Assembly: GCA_024643825.1 (NCBI GenBank)
Contig: JAHEME010000228.1
Coordinates: 1 to 5,733 of the forward strand
DNA from: Chloroflexota bacterium
Lineage (GTDB): Bacteria; Chloroflexota; Anaerolineae; Aggregatilineales; UBA3940
DNA length: 5,733 bases
Direction: 5' to 3'
This document shows, in pieces, positions 1-5,222 of the stretch (its first letter is position 1; the number at the start of each line of letters is the position of its first letter). The position numbers and the translations under genes are program-made. The notes beneath the pieces are model-generated. The model was not told where the DNA came from. It saw only the letters and a list, made by a program, of their open reading frames with translations, and made no database searches.

Positions 1-137
1 TTTAAACCATTGCGAATAAAGATTGAACTCATGGAAAAGCACAGCGCTGTTACCAGGCCAAACAGTGACTTACGCAGAGTAATAGCTGGCAATTCGTCTG
101 TGTGGTTTTGCGTGGCGACTTCGTTCTGATCAGCCAT
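1..137 (-). CDS. Second EamA/DMT half-transporter, N-terminal part only (truncated by window edge)
   Basis: The frame starts at ATG 137-135 and stays open to base 1, giving 45 codons. The product begins with a polar tail (MADQNEVATQNHTDELP) and then enters a hydrophobic helix with the pattern SLFGLVTALCFSMSSIFIRNG. This resembles the first helix of an EamA domain, where a small-residue-rich segment ends in an Arg-Asn/Arg-x-Gly turn. The start lies inside the end of the preceding gene: the sequence ATGGCTGA holds both this ATG and the upstream TGA, an 8-bp overlap. Only a weak GGAG lies further upstream (about 15 nt), so translation probably depends on coupling to the first half. Likely role, by family: an inner-membrane subunit pairing with the upstream product to export or import a small metabolite. 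Substrate unknown. The alternative is one full-length gene broken by a frameshift at the overlap. Confidence 0.7.
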   Translation of the reverse strand, partial: MADQNEVATQNHTDELPAITLRKSLFGLVTALCFSMSSIFIRNGL

Positions 138-552
138 TGGACACCACATATACTCCGCCGATTACCAGCGCGATTCCCGCTGTGACAGGGATGCTCAAGA
201 TTTCGCCGAAAGCCAGTATGCCGATGATAAAGGCAAACAACGGCGCGGCACCAACCAGTGCGCCTGTGCGGGCTGCCCCAACCTGGTTCTGGCTGATCGT
301 CAGAAAAGTCCAACCTAAAAAGAAGTGAATGAATCCGGCCAGGCCGAAGTTCACAATCGTCCACAGGGACGAACTCATGAGTAATGACAGGTCTTCTGTC
401 AAGAGTGAGACAATCACCAGGATTACACTGCTGATCAACAGCAATATGAACGTGGACCAGTAGGCGTCAAAACCGCGTCCCGCCCGACGGTTGAAGGCCT
501 GAAAGACCCCAAATACGACCGCTGCAATCATGGCCCACATTGTTCCTGTCAT
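130..552 (-). CDS. EamA-family (DMT superfamily) half-size membrane transporter
   Basis: This 140-residue protein is almost entirely hydrophobic. It shows five predicted membrane segments at about residues 3-20, 31-48, 64-86, 93-112 and 119-137. The features are typical of one EamA domain: an early Asn-Arg-Arg turn after helix 1, helix 3 with FFLGWTFLTIS, and a fourth helix starting near AARTGALVGAAPLFAF followed by GE. Most EamA transporters carry two such domains in about 300 residues, so this is half-size and should work as a dimer, most simply with the product of the overlapping next gene. The start is firm: GGAGGAG (minus strand, 557-563) sits 4 nt before the ATG. It lies 166 bp downstream of the dehydrogenase gene on the same strand, so it could share its transcript or use its own promoter. 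The transported compound cannot be read from sequence; the context suggests an organic acid or a related metabolite. Confidence 0.85.
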   Translation of the reverse strand: MTGTMWAMIAAVVFGVFQAFNRRAGRGFDAYWSTFILLLISSVILVIVSLLTEDLSLLMSSSLWTIVNFGLAGFIHFFLGWTFLTISQNQVGAARTGALVGAAPLFAFIIGILAFGEILSIPVTAGIALVIGGVYVVSNG

Positions 553-642
553 TTGGCTCCTCCACGACGCAGTTGCTGCCAGAACGCCACAAAGTGCATG
601 CCGGGTCAGAACTACGCTCAGTTGAATGTTCCCTGCTACGCA

Positions 643-671
643 AAGGTATGCTCTGCGAATAGCAGAGTCAA
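643..671 (-). promoter_or_regulatory. Possible promoter with spacer palindrome upstream of the EamA pair
   Basis: On the minus strand TTGACT (671-666) is separated by 17 bp from TACCTT (648-643). The -35 box is good and the -10 box is poor. The spacer carries a perfect dyad, CTCTGC-TATTC-GCAGAG (651-667), which could be an operator or just a small hairpin between the two genes. It has no following T-run, so it is not a convincing terminator. The rest of the 553-718 gap holds nothing else I can identify apart from the Shine-Dalgarno site of the EamA gene. Confidence 0.3.
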
Positions 672-718
672 ACCAGGCGATTCATCACTTCACCACGCAC
701 ATTGTTGAAAGGAAGACT

Positions 719-1786
719 CTACTGTTGGGATTCCCGCACAAAACGTGCAACCGTCTGACCTATGTCCATGGTCGAGGCCTTGCCTCCCAGGTCGCGGGTG
801 AGAATAGCGCCTTCACTTGTTAGCCGCTCAATTGAACGAACAATCATATCCGAGGCCTCATTCTCACCAAGATGCTCGATCATCATGGCTCCTGCCCAGA
901 TCGCGCCAATCGGATTGGCGATCCCTTTGCCAACAATATCAGGTGCAGAACCATGCACTGGCTCAAACATGGATGGGCCTGCTCCCTCAGGTGATAAGTT
1001 TGCGCTGGCCGCTGTTCCCAAAGATCCTTGAATCGCACCACCGAGATCGGTCAGGATATCGCCAAACAGGTTTGAGGCCACCACTACGTCGAAGCTCTCC
1101 GGGCGGGTTACAAACCGAGCGGCAAGCGCATCGACATGCCACTTCTCAGTTTCAACATCGGGGTATTCCGCCCCGATCTGCTCAAACACGGAATCCCAGA
1201 ATACCATCGTGTAGCGGCTCGCATTCGACTTGGTCGCGCTGGTAAGCTTCTTCCTTCGCCTGCGTGCCAGATCAAAGCTATATCGCATCACGCGCTCAAC
1301 CCCCACGCGGCTGAACACATCCGCCTGGATGGCAATCTCATTGGGAGTATCCACATGAACGCGCCCACCAATCCCTGAGTATTCGCCTTCTGTGTTTTCC
1401 CGGACACACACAAAGTCAATATCTTCGGAAGTCTTATCACGCAGTGGGCCAGTCAGTCCCGGAAACAACCTGATGGGACGTACGTTAGCATACTGCTGGA
1501 ATGTCTGGCGGATCGGCAGTAGAAGCTCCCACAGCGAGATGTGATCGGGAACCGTTGGCCAGCCGATTGCGCCAAGGTAGATCGCGTTGAAATCACGCAA
1601 GGTGTCGAGCCCATCCGCAGGCATCATTCGCCCATGCTGCTGGAAATAGGTGCAGCTCCAGGGAAGGTACTCAAACTCAAGGGAGAACCCAAAGACATCC
1701 GCAGCAGCTTTGAGGACGCGGATGCCCTCGTCGATAACTTCGACGCCTATTCCATCACCAGCGATGACAGCGATCCGGTAGGTCAT
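719..1786 (-). CDS. ttuC: Tartrate dehydrogenase / D-malate dehydrogenase family enzyme
   Basis: This is a 355-residue member of the isocitrate/isopropylmalate dehydrogenase superfamily. It most resembles NAD-dependent tartrate dehydrogenase (TtuC), which oxidises tartrate and oxidatively decarboxylates D-malate, using a divalent metal. Visible elements are the N-terminal IAVIAGDGIGVEV, and the tartrate/malate-type stretches MMPADGLD (54-61) and VPDHISLW (79-86). The substrate arginines appear as R93, R103 (YANVRP) and R129 (VRENTEGEYSG, with Y136). K186 lies in TKSNA, D219 in HVDA, and the metal aspartates are D243 and D247 in NLFGDILTDLGGAIQGSLG. The family motif EPVHGSAPDI is at 275-284. 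The frame is open upstream to 1864, but the ATG at 1786 is preferred: AAGGAG lies 5 nt before it and the Rossmann-like core begins at once. The family length (about 350-360) agrees. Substrate choice within the family (tartrate, D-malate, 3-isopropylmalate or a related 2-hydroxy acid) is not certain. The gene is divergent from the GntR regulator, which probably controls it. Confidence 0.92.
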   Translation of the reverse strand: MTYRIAVIAGDGIGVEVIDEGIRVLKAAADVFGFSLEFEYLPWSCTYFQQHGRMMPADGLDTLRDFNAIYLGAIGWPTVPDHISLWELLLPIRQTFQQYANVRPIRLFPGLTGPLRDKTSEDIDFVCVRENTEGEYSGIGGRVHVDTPNEIAIQADVFSRVGVERVMRYSFDLARRRRKKLTSATKSNASRYTMVFWDSVFEQIGAEYPDVETEKWHVDALAARFVTRPESFDVVVASNLFGDILTDLGGAIQGSLGTAASANLSPEGAGPSMFEPVHGSAPDIVGKGIANPIGAIWAGAMMIEHLGENEASDMIVRSIERLTSEGAILTRDLGGKASTMDIGQTVARFVRESQQ

Positions 1787-1791
1787 ATGTG

Positions 1792-1797
1792 CTCCTT
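1792..1797 (-). promoter_or_regulatory. Shine-Dalgarno site fixing the dehydrogenase start
   Basis: The minus strand reads AAGGAG, then CACAT, then ATG. This is an ideal spacing and argues against the in-frame upstream starts at 1813 and 1864, which would add a polar tail of 9 or 26 residues with no family counterpart. Confidence 0.85.
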
Positions 1798-1951
1798 GCT
1801 CCACTGCGATCATGATAAAATGATGATTTCGAGGATGGTCAGATTTAGTCTTCTCTCGTTGCACACTCTGATTGGATACCCAGTCCAGCAGTTTATCTCA
1901 CTTGCTCACGTATTTTTTCATCATCCAAATGCCACTTATCCTAGCACTCCG

Positions 1952-1980
1952 TTGACGAATAGAGCGTAATTCTGTATCCT
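1952..1980 (+). promoter_or_regulatory. Predicted sigma-70-type promoter for the GntR regulator gene
   Basis: TTGACG (1952-1957) and TATCCT (1975-1980) are separated by exactly 17 bp. The -35 box matches the consensus at 5 of 6 positions and the -10 at 4 of 6. Transcription would begin near 1987, leaving a leader of about 80 nt before the regulator's ATG at 2068. The operator-like repeats at 2004-2036 would lie just downstream of the start site, a usual position for autorepression. Confidence 0.5.
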
Positions 1981-2006
1981 ATAAACATTGATTAATTATC
2001 CGACAA
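1978..2006 (-). promoter_or_regulatory. Possible divergent promoter for the dehydrogenase gene
   Basis: The minus strand has TTGTCG (2006-2001), a 17-bp spacer, then TATAGG (1983-1978). Both boxes match consensus at 4 of 6 positions. The -10 overlaps the -10 of the forward promoter by three base pairs, so the two polymerases would exclude each other. The resulting leader to the dehydrogenase start is long, about 185 nt, which weakens the call; I found no better candidate closer to the gene. Confidence 0.3.
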
Positions 2007-2036
2007 TCATATCATCATACCAATCATACTGATGAT
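2004..2036. promoter_or_regulatory. Operator-like repeat cluster in the divergent control region
   Basis: Two copies of CAATCATA (2004-2011 and 2021-2028) recur with a 17-bp period. Overlapping them is an inverted repeat ATCATCA (2011-2017) / TGATGAT (2030-2036) separated by 12 bp. Within it, TCATCATACCA (2012-2022) differs at one fixed position from TNGTNNNACNA, the pattern often given for FadR-subfamily operators. This is a reasonable binding site for the adjacent GntR protein. The assignment is inference, since the region is AT-rich and repeats of ATCAT arise easily in it. Confidence 0.4.
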
Positions 2037-2067
2037 CCAGAATTTAGACTAGAAGAGAGCAGGAACA

Positions 2068-2787
2068 ATGTCTGATTTTGCCACGATTAAACCCAGCCGA
2101 CTCTACGAACAGATTGTCGAACAGATCAAGTTTCAAATCGTTGAAGGCACTCTCAAAGTAGGAGACCGGTTGCCTACCGAGCGCGAACTCGCTGATAAAT
2201 TCCAGGTAAGCCGCACCAGCGTACGCGAGGCCATCAAGATACTTCAGCAGGAGGGCCTGATCGAAGTCTATCCAGGGCGAGGAACCTTCATTGTCGATTC
2301 GGTCTCCCAGTCTTTCCAGCGCTCGCTTGACTTGATCCTTTCGATTGACCAGTCCGAGGGGCTAGGTAATCTGATCGAGGTGCGGGAACTGCTCGAACCG
2401 GGGATTGCTGCGCTGGCCGCTGTGCGGGCCACGCAGGATGAGATCAACAGCATGCAGAAGGCTGTCGCAGCGATGGATAAGACCTTGCATGATGCCGATG
2501 CGTTTATCGCCGCCGATCTGGACTTCCACTGCGCGCTGGCAGAAGCTAGCCGGAATACGCTGATCCCGTTGCTGCTCGACCCGATTGTTGACCAACTGCA
2601 AGATCAGCGCAAAACTATCTTCCTGGTTGAGAATGGGGCCTTACGAGGGCAGTATCACCATAAACAGATCCTCGCGGCTGTGATTCAGGGAGACCCAGAG
2701 GCTGCGCGTGAAGCCATGCGCGCTCACCTTGAGCAAATCCGGGCGGACAGCAAAGCCGTTGCCCTTTCCAACCTAAATGAAGGGTGA
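2068..2787 (+). CDS. GntR-family transcriptional regulator, FadR subfamily (FCD domain)
   Basis: This 239-residue regulator has an N-terminal winged helix-turn-helix at about residues 11-77: LYEQIVEQIK, then GDRLPTERELADKFQVSRTSVREAIKILQQEGLIE, with the wing GRGTFIV. The C-terminal all-helical FCD ligand domain spans about 100-230. Its usual metal/ligand residues are visible as D150 and H154 (D-L-D-F-H), H198 (HKQI) and H220 (MRAHL). FCD regulators typically bind small carboxylic acids such as lactate, gluconate, malonate or similar and release DNA. An AGGA (2061-2064) lies only 3 nt before the ATG, so initiation may be modest. The gene ends in tandem stops, TGA TAA. It sits between the divergent dehydrogenase/EamA genes and the co-directional flavoprotein-ferredoxin genes, so it is the likely pathway-specific regulator of both arms, probably by repression relieved by the substrate. 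Confidence 0.95.
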   Translation: MSDFATIKPSRLYEQIVEQIKFQIVEGTLKVGDRLPTERELADKFQVSRTSVREAIKILQQEGLIEVYPGRGTFIVDSVSQSFQRSLDLILSIDQSEGLGNLIEVRELLEPGIAALAAVRATQDEINSMQKAVAAMDKTLHDADAFIAADLDFHCALAEASRNTLIPLLLDPIVDQLQDQRKTIFLVENGALRGQYHHKQILAAVIQGDPEAAREAMRAHLEQIRADSKAVALSNLNEG

Positions 2788-2886
2788 TAAGTAGATAGTC
2801 TCGATGCCTTCTTTATCAGTGAAGCCGTCCACCCATTGATGTCTGATGGAAGCTTCTAAATCCTATATATTGGGGAAAGTTGAGTC
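2788..2886 (+). other. Regulator-flavoprotein intergenic spacer
   Basis: These 99 bp contain no strong terminator. They contain an AT-rich stretch TCCTATATATT (2861-2871) that could serve as a -10, but TTGATG (2836-2841) lies 22 bp or more before it, too far for a standard promoter. GGGGAAAG (2872-2879) is the probable ribosome site for the flavoprotein. The simplest reading is that the regulator and flavoprotein are cotranscribed, perhaps with a secondary start here. Confidence 0.35.
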
Positions 2887-4662
2887 ATGACTGAAACGCG
2901 TTCGCGAAAGGCCGCCGCAGGATCAATCCAGGTCGTTGAAGCAGATATTGCCATTGTTGGAGGCGGCGTTGCGGGCTGCCTGGCCGCTGTGGGTGCGGCT
3001 GAAATTGGCGCAAAGGTCGCCATTCTCGAGAAAGGTGGCATCATCGAGCGCAGCGGTAGTATTGCCGCTGGTGTAGACCACTACATTGCCGTCCTCGATG
3101 AAGGCGAAGAATGGGATAAACCGGGTTATCTCTTGCGGCATGTCCCGGTCGTCACCCAGGGCGTCACTGACCTACCTGCGGCAGCTCGCCTGATCTATGG
3201 TCTTCCAGGCATGGTCAAACGACTTGAAGACATGGGCGTAGACTTTCATGACCCAGACAAGCCCGGTATCCCGTATTATCGTCACCGCGCCTTTGGCCTA
3301 CCAGGTGAGTATTACATCAATTTCGATGGTCGCCACTTCAAACACTCAATCGGTCGGGCTGCTCGCAAGACTGGCGCAAAAGTCTTTGAACGGGTGATGG
3401 TGTCTGAGGTTCTAATGGATAATGGGCGACCCAAGGGAGTGGTCGCCTTCAACATTCGCACCGGAGCCGTATTTTTCGTTCTGGCGCCGACCGTGATCCT
3501 TGCCGCCGGGGACGCCAACCGAATTGGCGAGAACGCGTCGGGCTTCCCATTTGACAGTTGGCACATCCCTTACAACACCGGTGATGGACATGGCATGGCC
3601 CTCCGGGTCGGTGCACAGTTGGCAAACATGGAATTCACCGACAGCACGGTCAGTCCAAAGGGCTATTCAACTCAGGGATTGAACGCCTTTGTCGGCGCGG
3701 GGGCGCATTTCATCAATGTCAATGGTGAACGTTTCATGTTCAAGTATGATCCCAAAGGTGAACGCGCCAGCCGCGCCGCGCTGGTTAACGGCGTGGTGGG
3801 AGAGACTCTAGCGGGTCGAGGGCCAATTTACTGTGACTGCACGCACCTGTCGGAAGAAGAAGCGCAGCATCTCGTCCGAACCCTTGGGGTGGATCGCCCG
3901 GCCCTGCCCGATTACTTCGCCCAGAAGAAAATTAATCTCTCTAAAGAGCCTTTTGAAGTCACAGTCGGCGAGATCGCGACGGTGCGAGCAGGGGCTTTAT
4001 TTCGGGGATCGGGCGTCCACGTTGATGCCGATGCAGCCAGCAGCGTCCCCGGAATTTATGCCGCCGGTGACTGTTCATCGATGAATGCAGCAGTGGCCGG
4101 GGCGGCAGTGATGGGCCATGTCGCCGGGCAGAGCGCTGCTCGCTTCGCCCAGAATCAGCCTCGCCCGGAGGCTCTGTCCAAAGACGAGATAGAGCGCATC
4201 CACGAAGACATGGTTCGCCCCCTGCATCAGGAAGAAGGTATCACCTTCCGCCAGTTCGAAGACGAAGTCCGCCACATTGTCACGCACTATATTGGCTATC
4301 GCCGCGAGGAGAAATATCTTCAGGAGGGACTGCACCGCTTGCAGTTGCTTCGCGAGCGCGAGAAGGAAATGATTGCCGAGAACTACCACGGATTGATGCG
4401 GGTCAATGAAGCACGCAATATCCGGGCTGTGGCAGAAGCGCTTGCTACCAGCGCCATTGAACGCAAAGAGACACGCGCCAGCGCCGCTCATTTCCGCGTC
4501 GATTTTCCAGATACCGATGACGAAAACGGACGCCGCATAATCATGGTCGAGCAAGGCGCAGAAGGAAAGCTGCGGGTGTCTTCCCGTCAGACCGGGCTTC
4601 AAGTAGACGTGCTTCCAGAAGTCCCCCCCGAAATTCTCGCCCAGGAAGAGGAGGCTGTTTGA
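2887..4662 (+). CDS. AprA-like FAD-dependent oxidoreductase (fumarate reductase/APS reductase flavoprotein superfamily)
   Basis: This 591-residue soluble flavoprotein has no signal peptide. The N-terminal FAD-binding fold is DIAIVGGGVAG (20-30) with the ribose-binding acid in ILEKGG (E48). IERSGSIAAGVDHY (53-66) corresponds to the AprA-type isoalloxazine loop. VILAAGDANR (203-212) and the substrate/capping region beginning at WHIPYNTGDGHGMALRVGA (225-243) follow, then GERASRAAL (291-299) and VPGIYAAGDCSS (387-398), the second FAD contact. The C-terminal helical part (about 430-545) ends in the superfamily pattern of an alanine/serine-rich turn before HFRVDFPDTDDEN. The best resemblance is to the alpha subunit of adenylylsulfate reductase, but the Asn I recall after the RSGAVAQG loop of AprA appears to be replaced (GVDHYI). 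No sulfur gene is visible nearby, so APS is doubtful as substrate. Electrons should pass to or from the coupled ferredoxin. The physiological reaction is unknown. The start has GGGGA about 10 nt upstream. Confidence 0.9.
   Translation: MTETRSRKAAAGSIQVVEADIAIVGGGVAGCLAAVGAAEIGAKVAILEKGGIIERSGSIAAGVDHYIAVLDEGEEWDKPGYLLRHVPVVTQGVTDLPAAARLIYGLPGMVKRLEDMGVDFHDPDKPGIPYYRHRAFGLPGEYYINFDGRHFKHSIGRAARKTGAKVFERVMVSEVLMDNGRPKGVVAFNIRTGAVFFVLAPTVILAAGDANRIGENASGFPFDSWHIPYNTGDGHGMALRVGAQLANMEFTDSTVSPKGYSTQGLNAFVGAGAHFINVNGERFMFKYDPKGERASRAALVNGVVGETLAGRGPIYCDCTHLSEEEAQHLVRTLGVDRPALPDYFAQKKINLSKEPFEVTVGEIATVRAGALFRGSGVHVDADAASSVPGIYAAGDCSSMNAAVAGAAVMGHVAGQSAARFAQNQPRPEALSKDEIERIHEDMVRPLHQEEGITFRQFEDEVRHIVTHYIGYRREEKYLQEGLHRLQLLREREKEMIAENYHGLMRVNEARNIRAVAEALATSAIERKETRASAAHFRVDFPDTDDENGRRIIMVEQGAEGKLRVSSRQTGLQVDVLPEVPPEILAQEEEAV
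4647..4654 (+). promoter_or_regulatory. Strong ribosome-binding site within the flavoprotein 3' end
   Basis: AGAGGAGG lies inside the last codons of the flavoprotein gene, 7 nt before ATG 4662. It decides the ferredoxin start in favour of this ATG over the in-frame TTG at 4659. With the TGATG stop-start junction it indicates translational coupling of the two subunits. Confidence 0.85.
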
Positions 4663-4919
4663 TGACTGTGATACCTGTTGTGATTGATGAAAACATCTGT
4701 GTTGAGAAGTGCACTATCTGCGATGTGTTCTGCCCCGGGGATATTATCTACCGGCTTGAGAAGGATAAGCCGCCGGTTGTGATGTACCCTGATGAATGCT
4801 GGTATTGCGGCGCGTGCGCGCTGCATTGTCCGGTCGATGCCATCAGCATCATCTTCCCACCGGAGATGCTGGACTGCCAGACTACAGTGGCATCACTCCT
4901 GGAGAAGCCTGAACTGTAA
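4662..4919 (+). CDS. AprB-like 2[4Fe-4S] ferredoxin, electron-transfer partner of the flavoprotein
   Basis: This 85-residue iron-sulfur protein has two cysteine sets. The first is C13, C17, C20 and C24-Pro (C-x3-C-x2-C-x3-CP). The second is C46, C49, C52 and C56-Pro (ECWYCGACALHCPVDAI), a classic [4Fe-4S] motif. The first set departs slightly from CxxCxxCxxxCP, with one extra residue after the first Cys; AprB is also irregular there. A further Cys is at 72. The Cys-Trp-x-Cys arrangement in the second motif is like AprB of adenylylsulfate reductase, but this protein lacks AprB's long C-terminal tail that wraps the alpha subunit. The gene shares one base with the flavoprotein stop (TGATG) and has its own strong ribosome site, so the two are surely made together as a heterodimeric oxidoreductase. 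It probably wires the FAD to a cellular ferredoxin, quinone or other partner, which is not in view. Confidence 0.92.
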   Translation: MTVIPVVIDENICVEKCTICDVFCPGDIIYRLEKDKPPVVMYPDECWYCGACALHCPVDAISIIFPPEMLDCQTTVASLLEKPEL

Positions 4920-4925
4920 GCGCTG

Positions 4926-4970
4926 GAGGGGACCAGCCCGTGCCCTGGTGATGGTCGGGCTGGTCTTCTC
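4926..4970 (+). terminator. Long hairpin terminator after the flavoprotein-ferredoxin genes
   Basis: The left arm GAGGGGACCAGCCCG (4926-4940) pairs with the right arm CGGGCTGGTCTTCTC (4956-4970). The inner ten pairs are perfect, followed by two G-U and three more Watson-Crick pairs, around a 15-nt loop. It starts 6 nt after the ferredoxin stop. There is no clean T-run, only the moderately T-rich CATTTCTC beyond the stem, so termination may be partial or the hairpin may instead stabilise the upstream mRNA. Confidence 0.75.
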
Positions 4971-4972
4971 AG

Positions 4973-5127
4973 TCATTTCTCGACGATGACAGCATACTCG
5001 TAGCCGAGAATGGCCTGATCTACATCTTCAACCTCATCAGCAGCAGAACTGACAACTCGCACTCGCGTAGTAGCCACATAATAGCAGCACAGGCTGCGGA
5101 AGGAGTGAATATCCCCCCCACGATCAT
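4973..5127 (-). pseudogene. Doubtful small antisense ORF, apparently split at a G7 tract
   Basis: The minus strand has an ATG at 5127-5125 preceded by AGAAGG about 7 nt upstream. It reads MIVGG and then leaves frame at a run of seven G. In the neighbouring frame the sequence continues for over 40 residues to a TGA at 4973, with a natural-looking acidic end (ADEVEDVDQAILGYEYAVIVEK contains evenly spaced acids and then hydrophobics). One extra G would join the two into a protein of 51 residues. I do not recognise it. It may be a small gene with a homopolymer error or slip, a decayed remnant, or chance. Confidence 0.2.
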
Positions 5128-5142
5128 GACGGAGCCTTCTTC

Positions 5143-5176
5143 TGGCTGACCTCAGGATCACAACTTCAGTCAGCCA
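5143..5176. repeat. Inverted repeat upstream of the M24 gene
   Basis: TGGCTGAC (5143-5150) and GTCAGCCA (5169-5176) are perfect 8-bp arms around 18 nt, ending 46 nt before the ATG at 5223. It could be a regulator site or a leader hairpin. No T-run follows, so it is not a terminator. Confidence 0.5.
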
Positions 5177-5186
5177 TCCCAGGGAT
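5176..5186. promoter_or_regulatory. Short palindrome, possible operator half of the M24 leader
   Basis: ATCCCAGGGAT is a perfect 5+1+5 palindrome directly abutting the preceding inverted repeat and 36 nt before the M24 start. Its size fits a dimeric repressor core, but it is short enough to occur by chance. Confidence 0.25.
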
Positions 5187-5222
5187 TGCATCTGCACATA
5201 TCTACACTAGGAGAAAAGCACA

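Larger units (their letters stand above)
4971..5222. other. Intergenic region before the M24 gene
   Basis: This is the main non-coding part of the 303-bp gap. It contains a C7 tract (5113-5119), an inverted repeat (5143-5176), a short palindrome (5176-5186) and AGGAGA (5209-5214), the ribosome site of the next gene. I see no RNA gene and no plus-strand ORF of note. I could not place a convincing -35/-10 pair, though the terminator-like hairpin before it implies that the M24 gene has its own promoter here. A doubtful antisense ORF is listed separately. Confidence 0.5.

Noticed and set aside
50..364. 104-residue minus-strand frame overlapping both EamA halves
   Set aside because: Its composition is rich in Arg, Cys and Trp and lacks the hydrophobic helices present in the two supported frames; out-of-frame reading of the transporter genes.
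817..1245. 142-residue plus-strand frame across the dehydrogenase
   Set aside because: Antisense to a gene with complete catalytic motifs; low-complexity Ser/Arg/His-rich translation.
1787..1864. N-terminal extension of the dehydrogenase to the upstream ATG at 1864
   Set aside because: The strong AAGGAG before 1786 and the family's normal N-terminus support the shorter form.
1541..1969. 142-residue plus-strand frame reaching into the control region
   Set aside because: Mostly antisense to the dehydrogenase 5' end and running across the predicted promoter; no domain pattern.
2788..2886. Terminator after the GntR gene
   Set aside because: Only a 4-bp CTTC/GAAG dyad is present without a T-run, so readthrough to the flavoprotein is likelier.
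4075..4602. 175-residue open frame on the minus strand
   Set aside because: It lies wholly antisense to the well-supported flavoprotein, has no recognisable motifs and no good ribosome site; a shadow frame.
2887..4919. Genuine dissimilatory adenylylsulfate reductase (aprAB) or succinate dehydrogenase/fumarate reductase
   Set aside because: The beta subunit lacks the AprB tail and no sulfur or membrane-anchor subunit genes are visible. The similarity is superfamily-level, so those gene symbols are not assigned.
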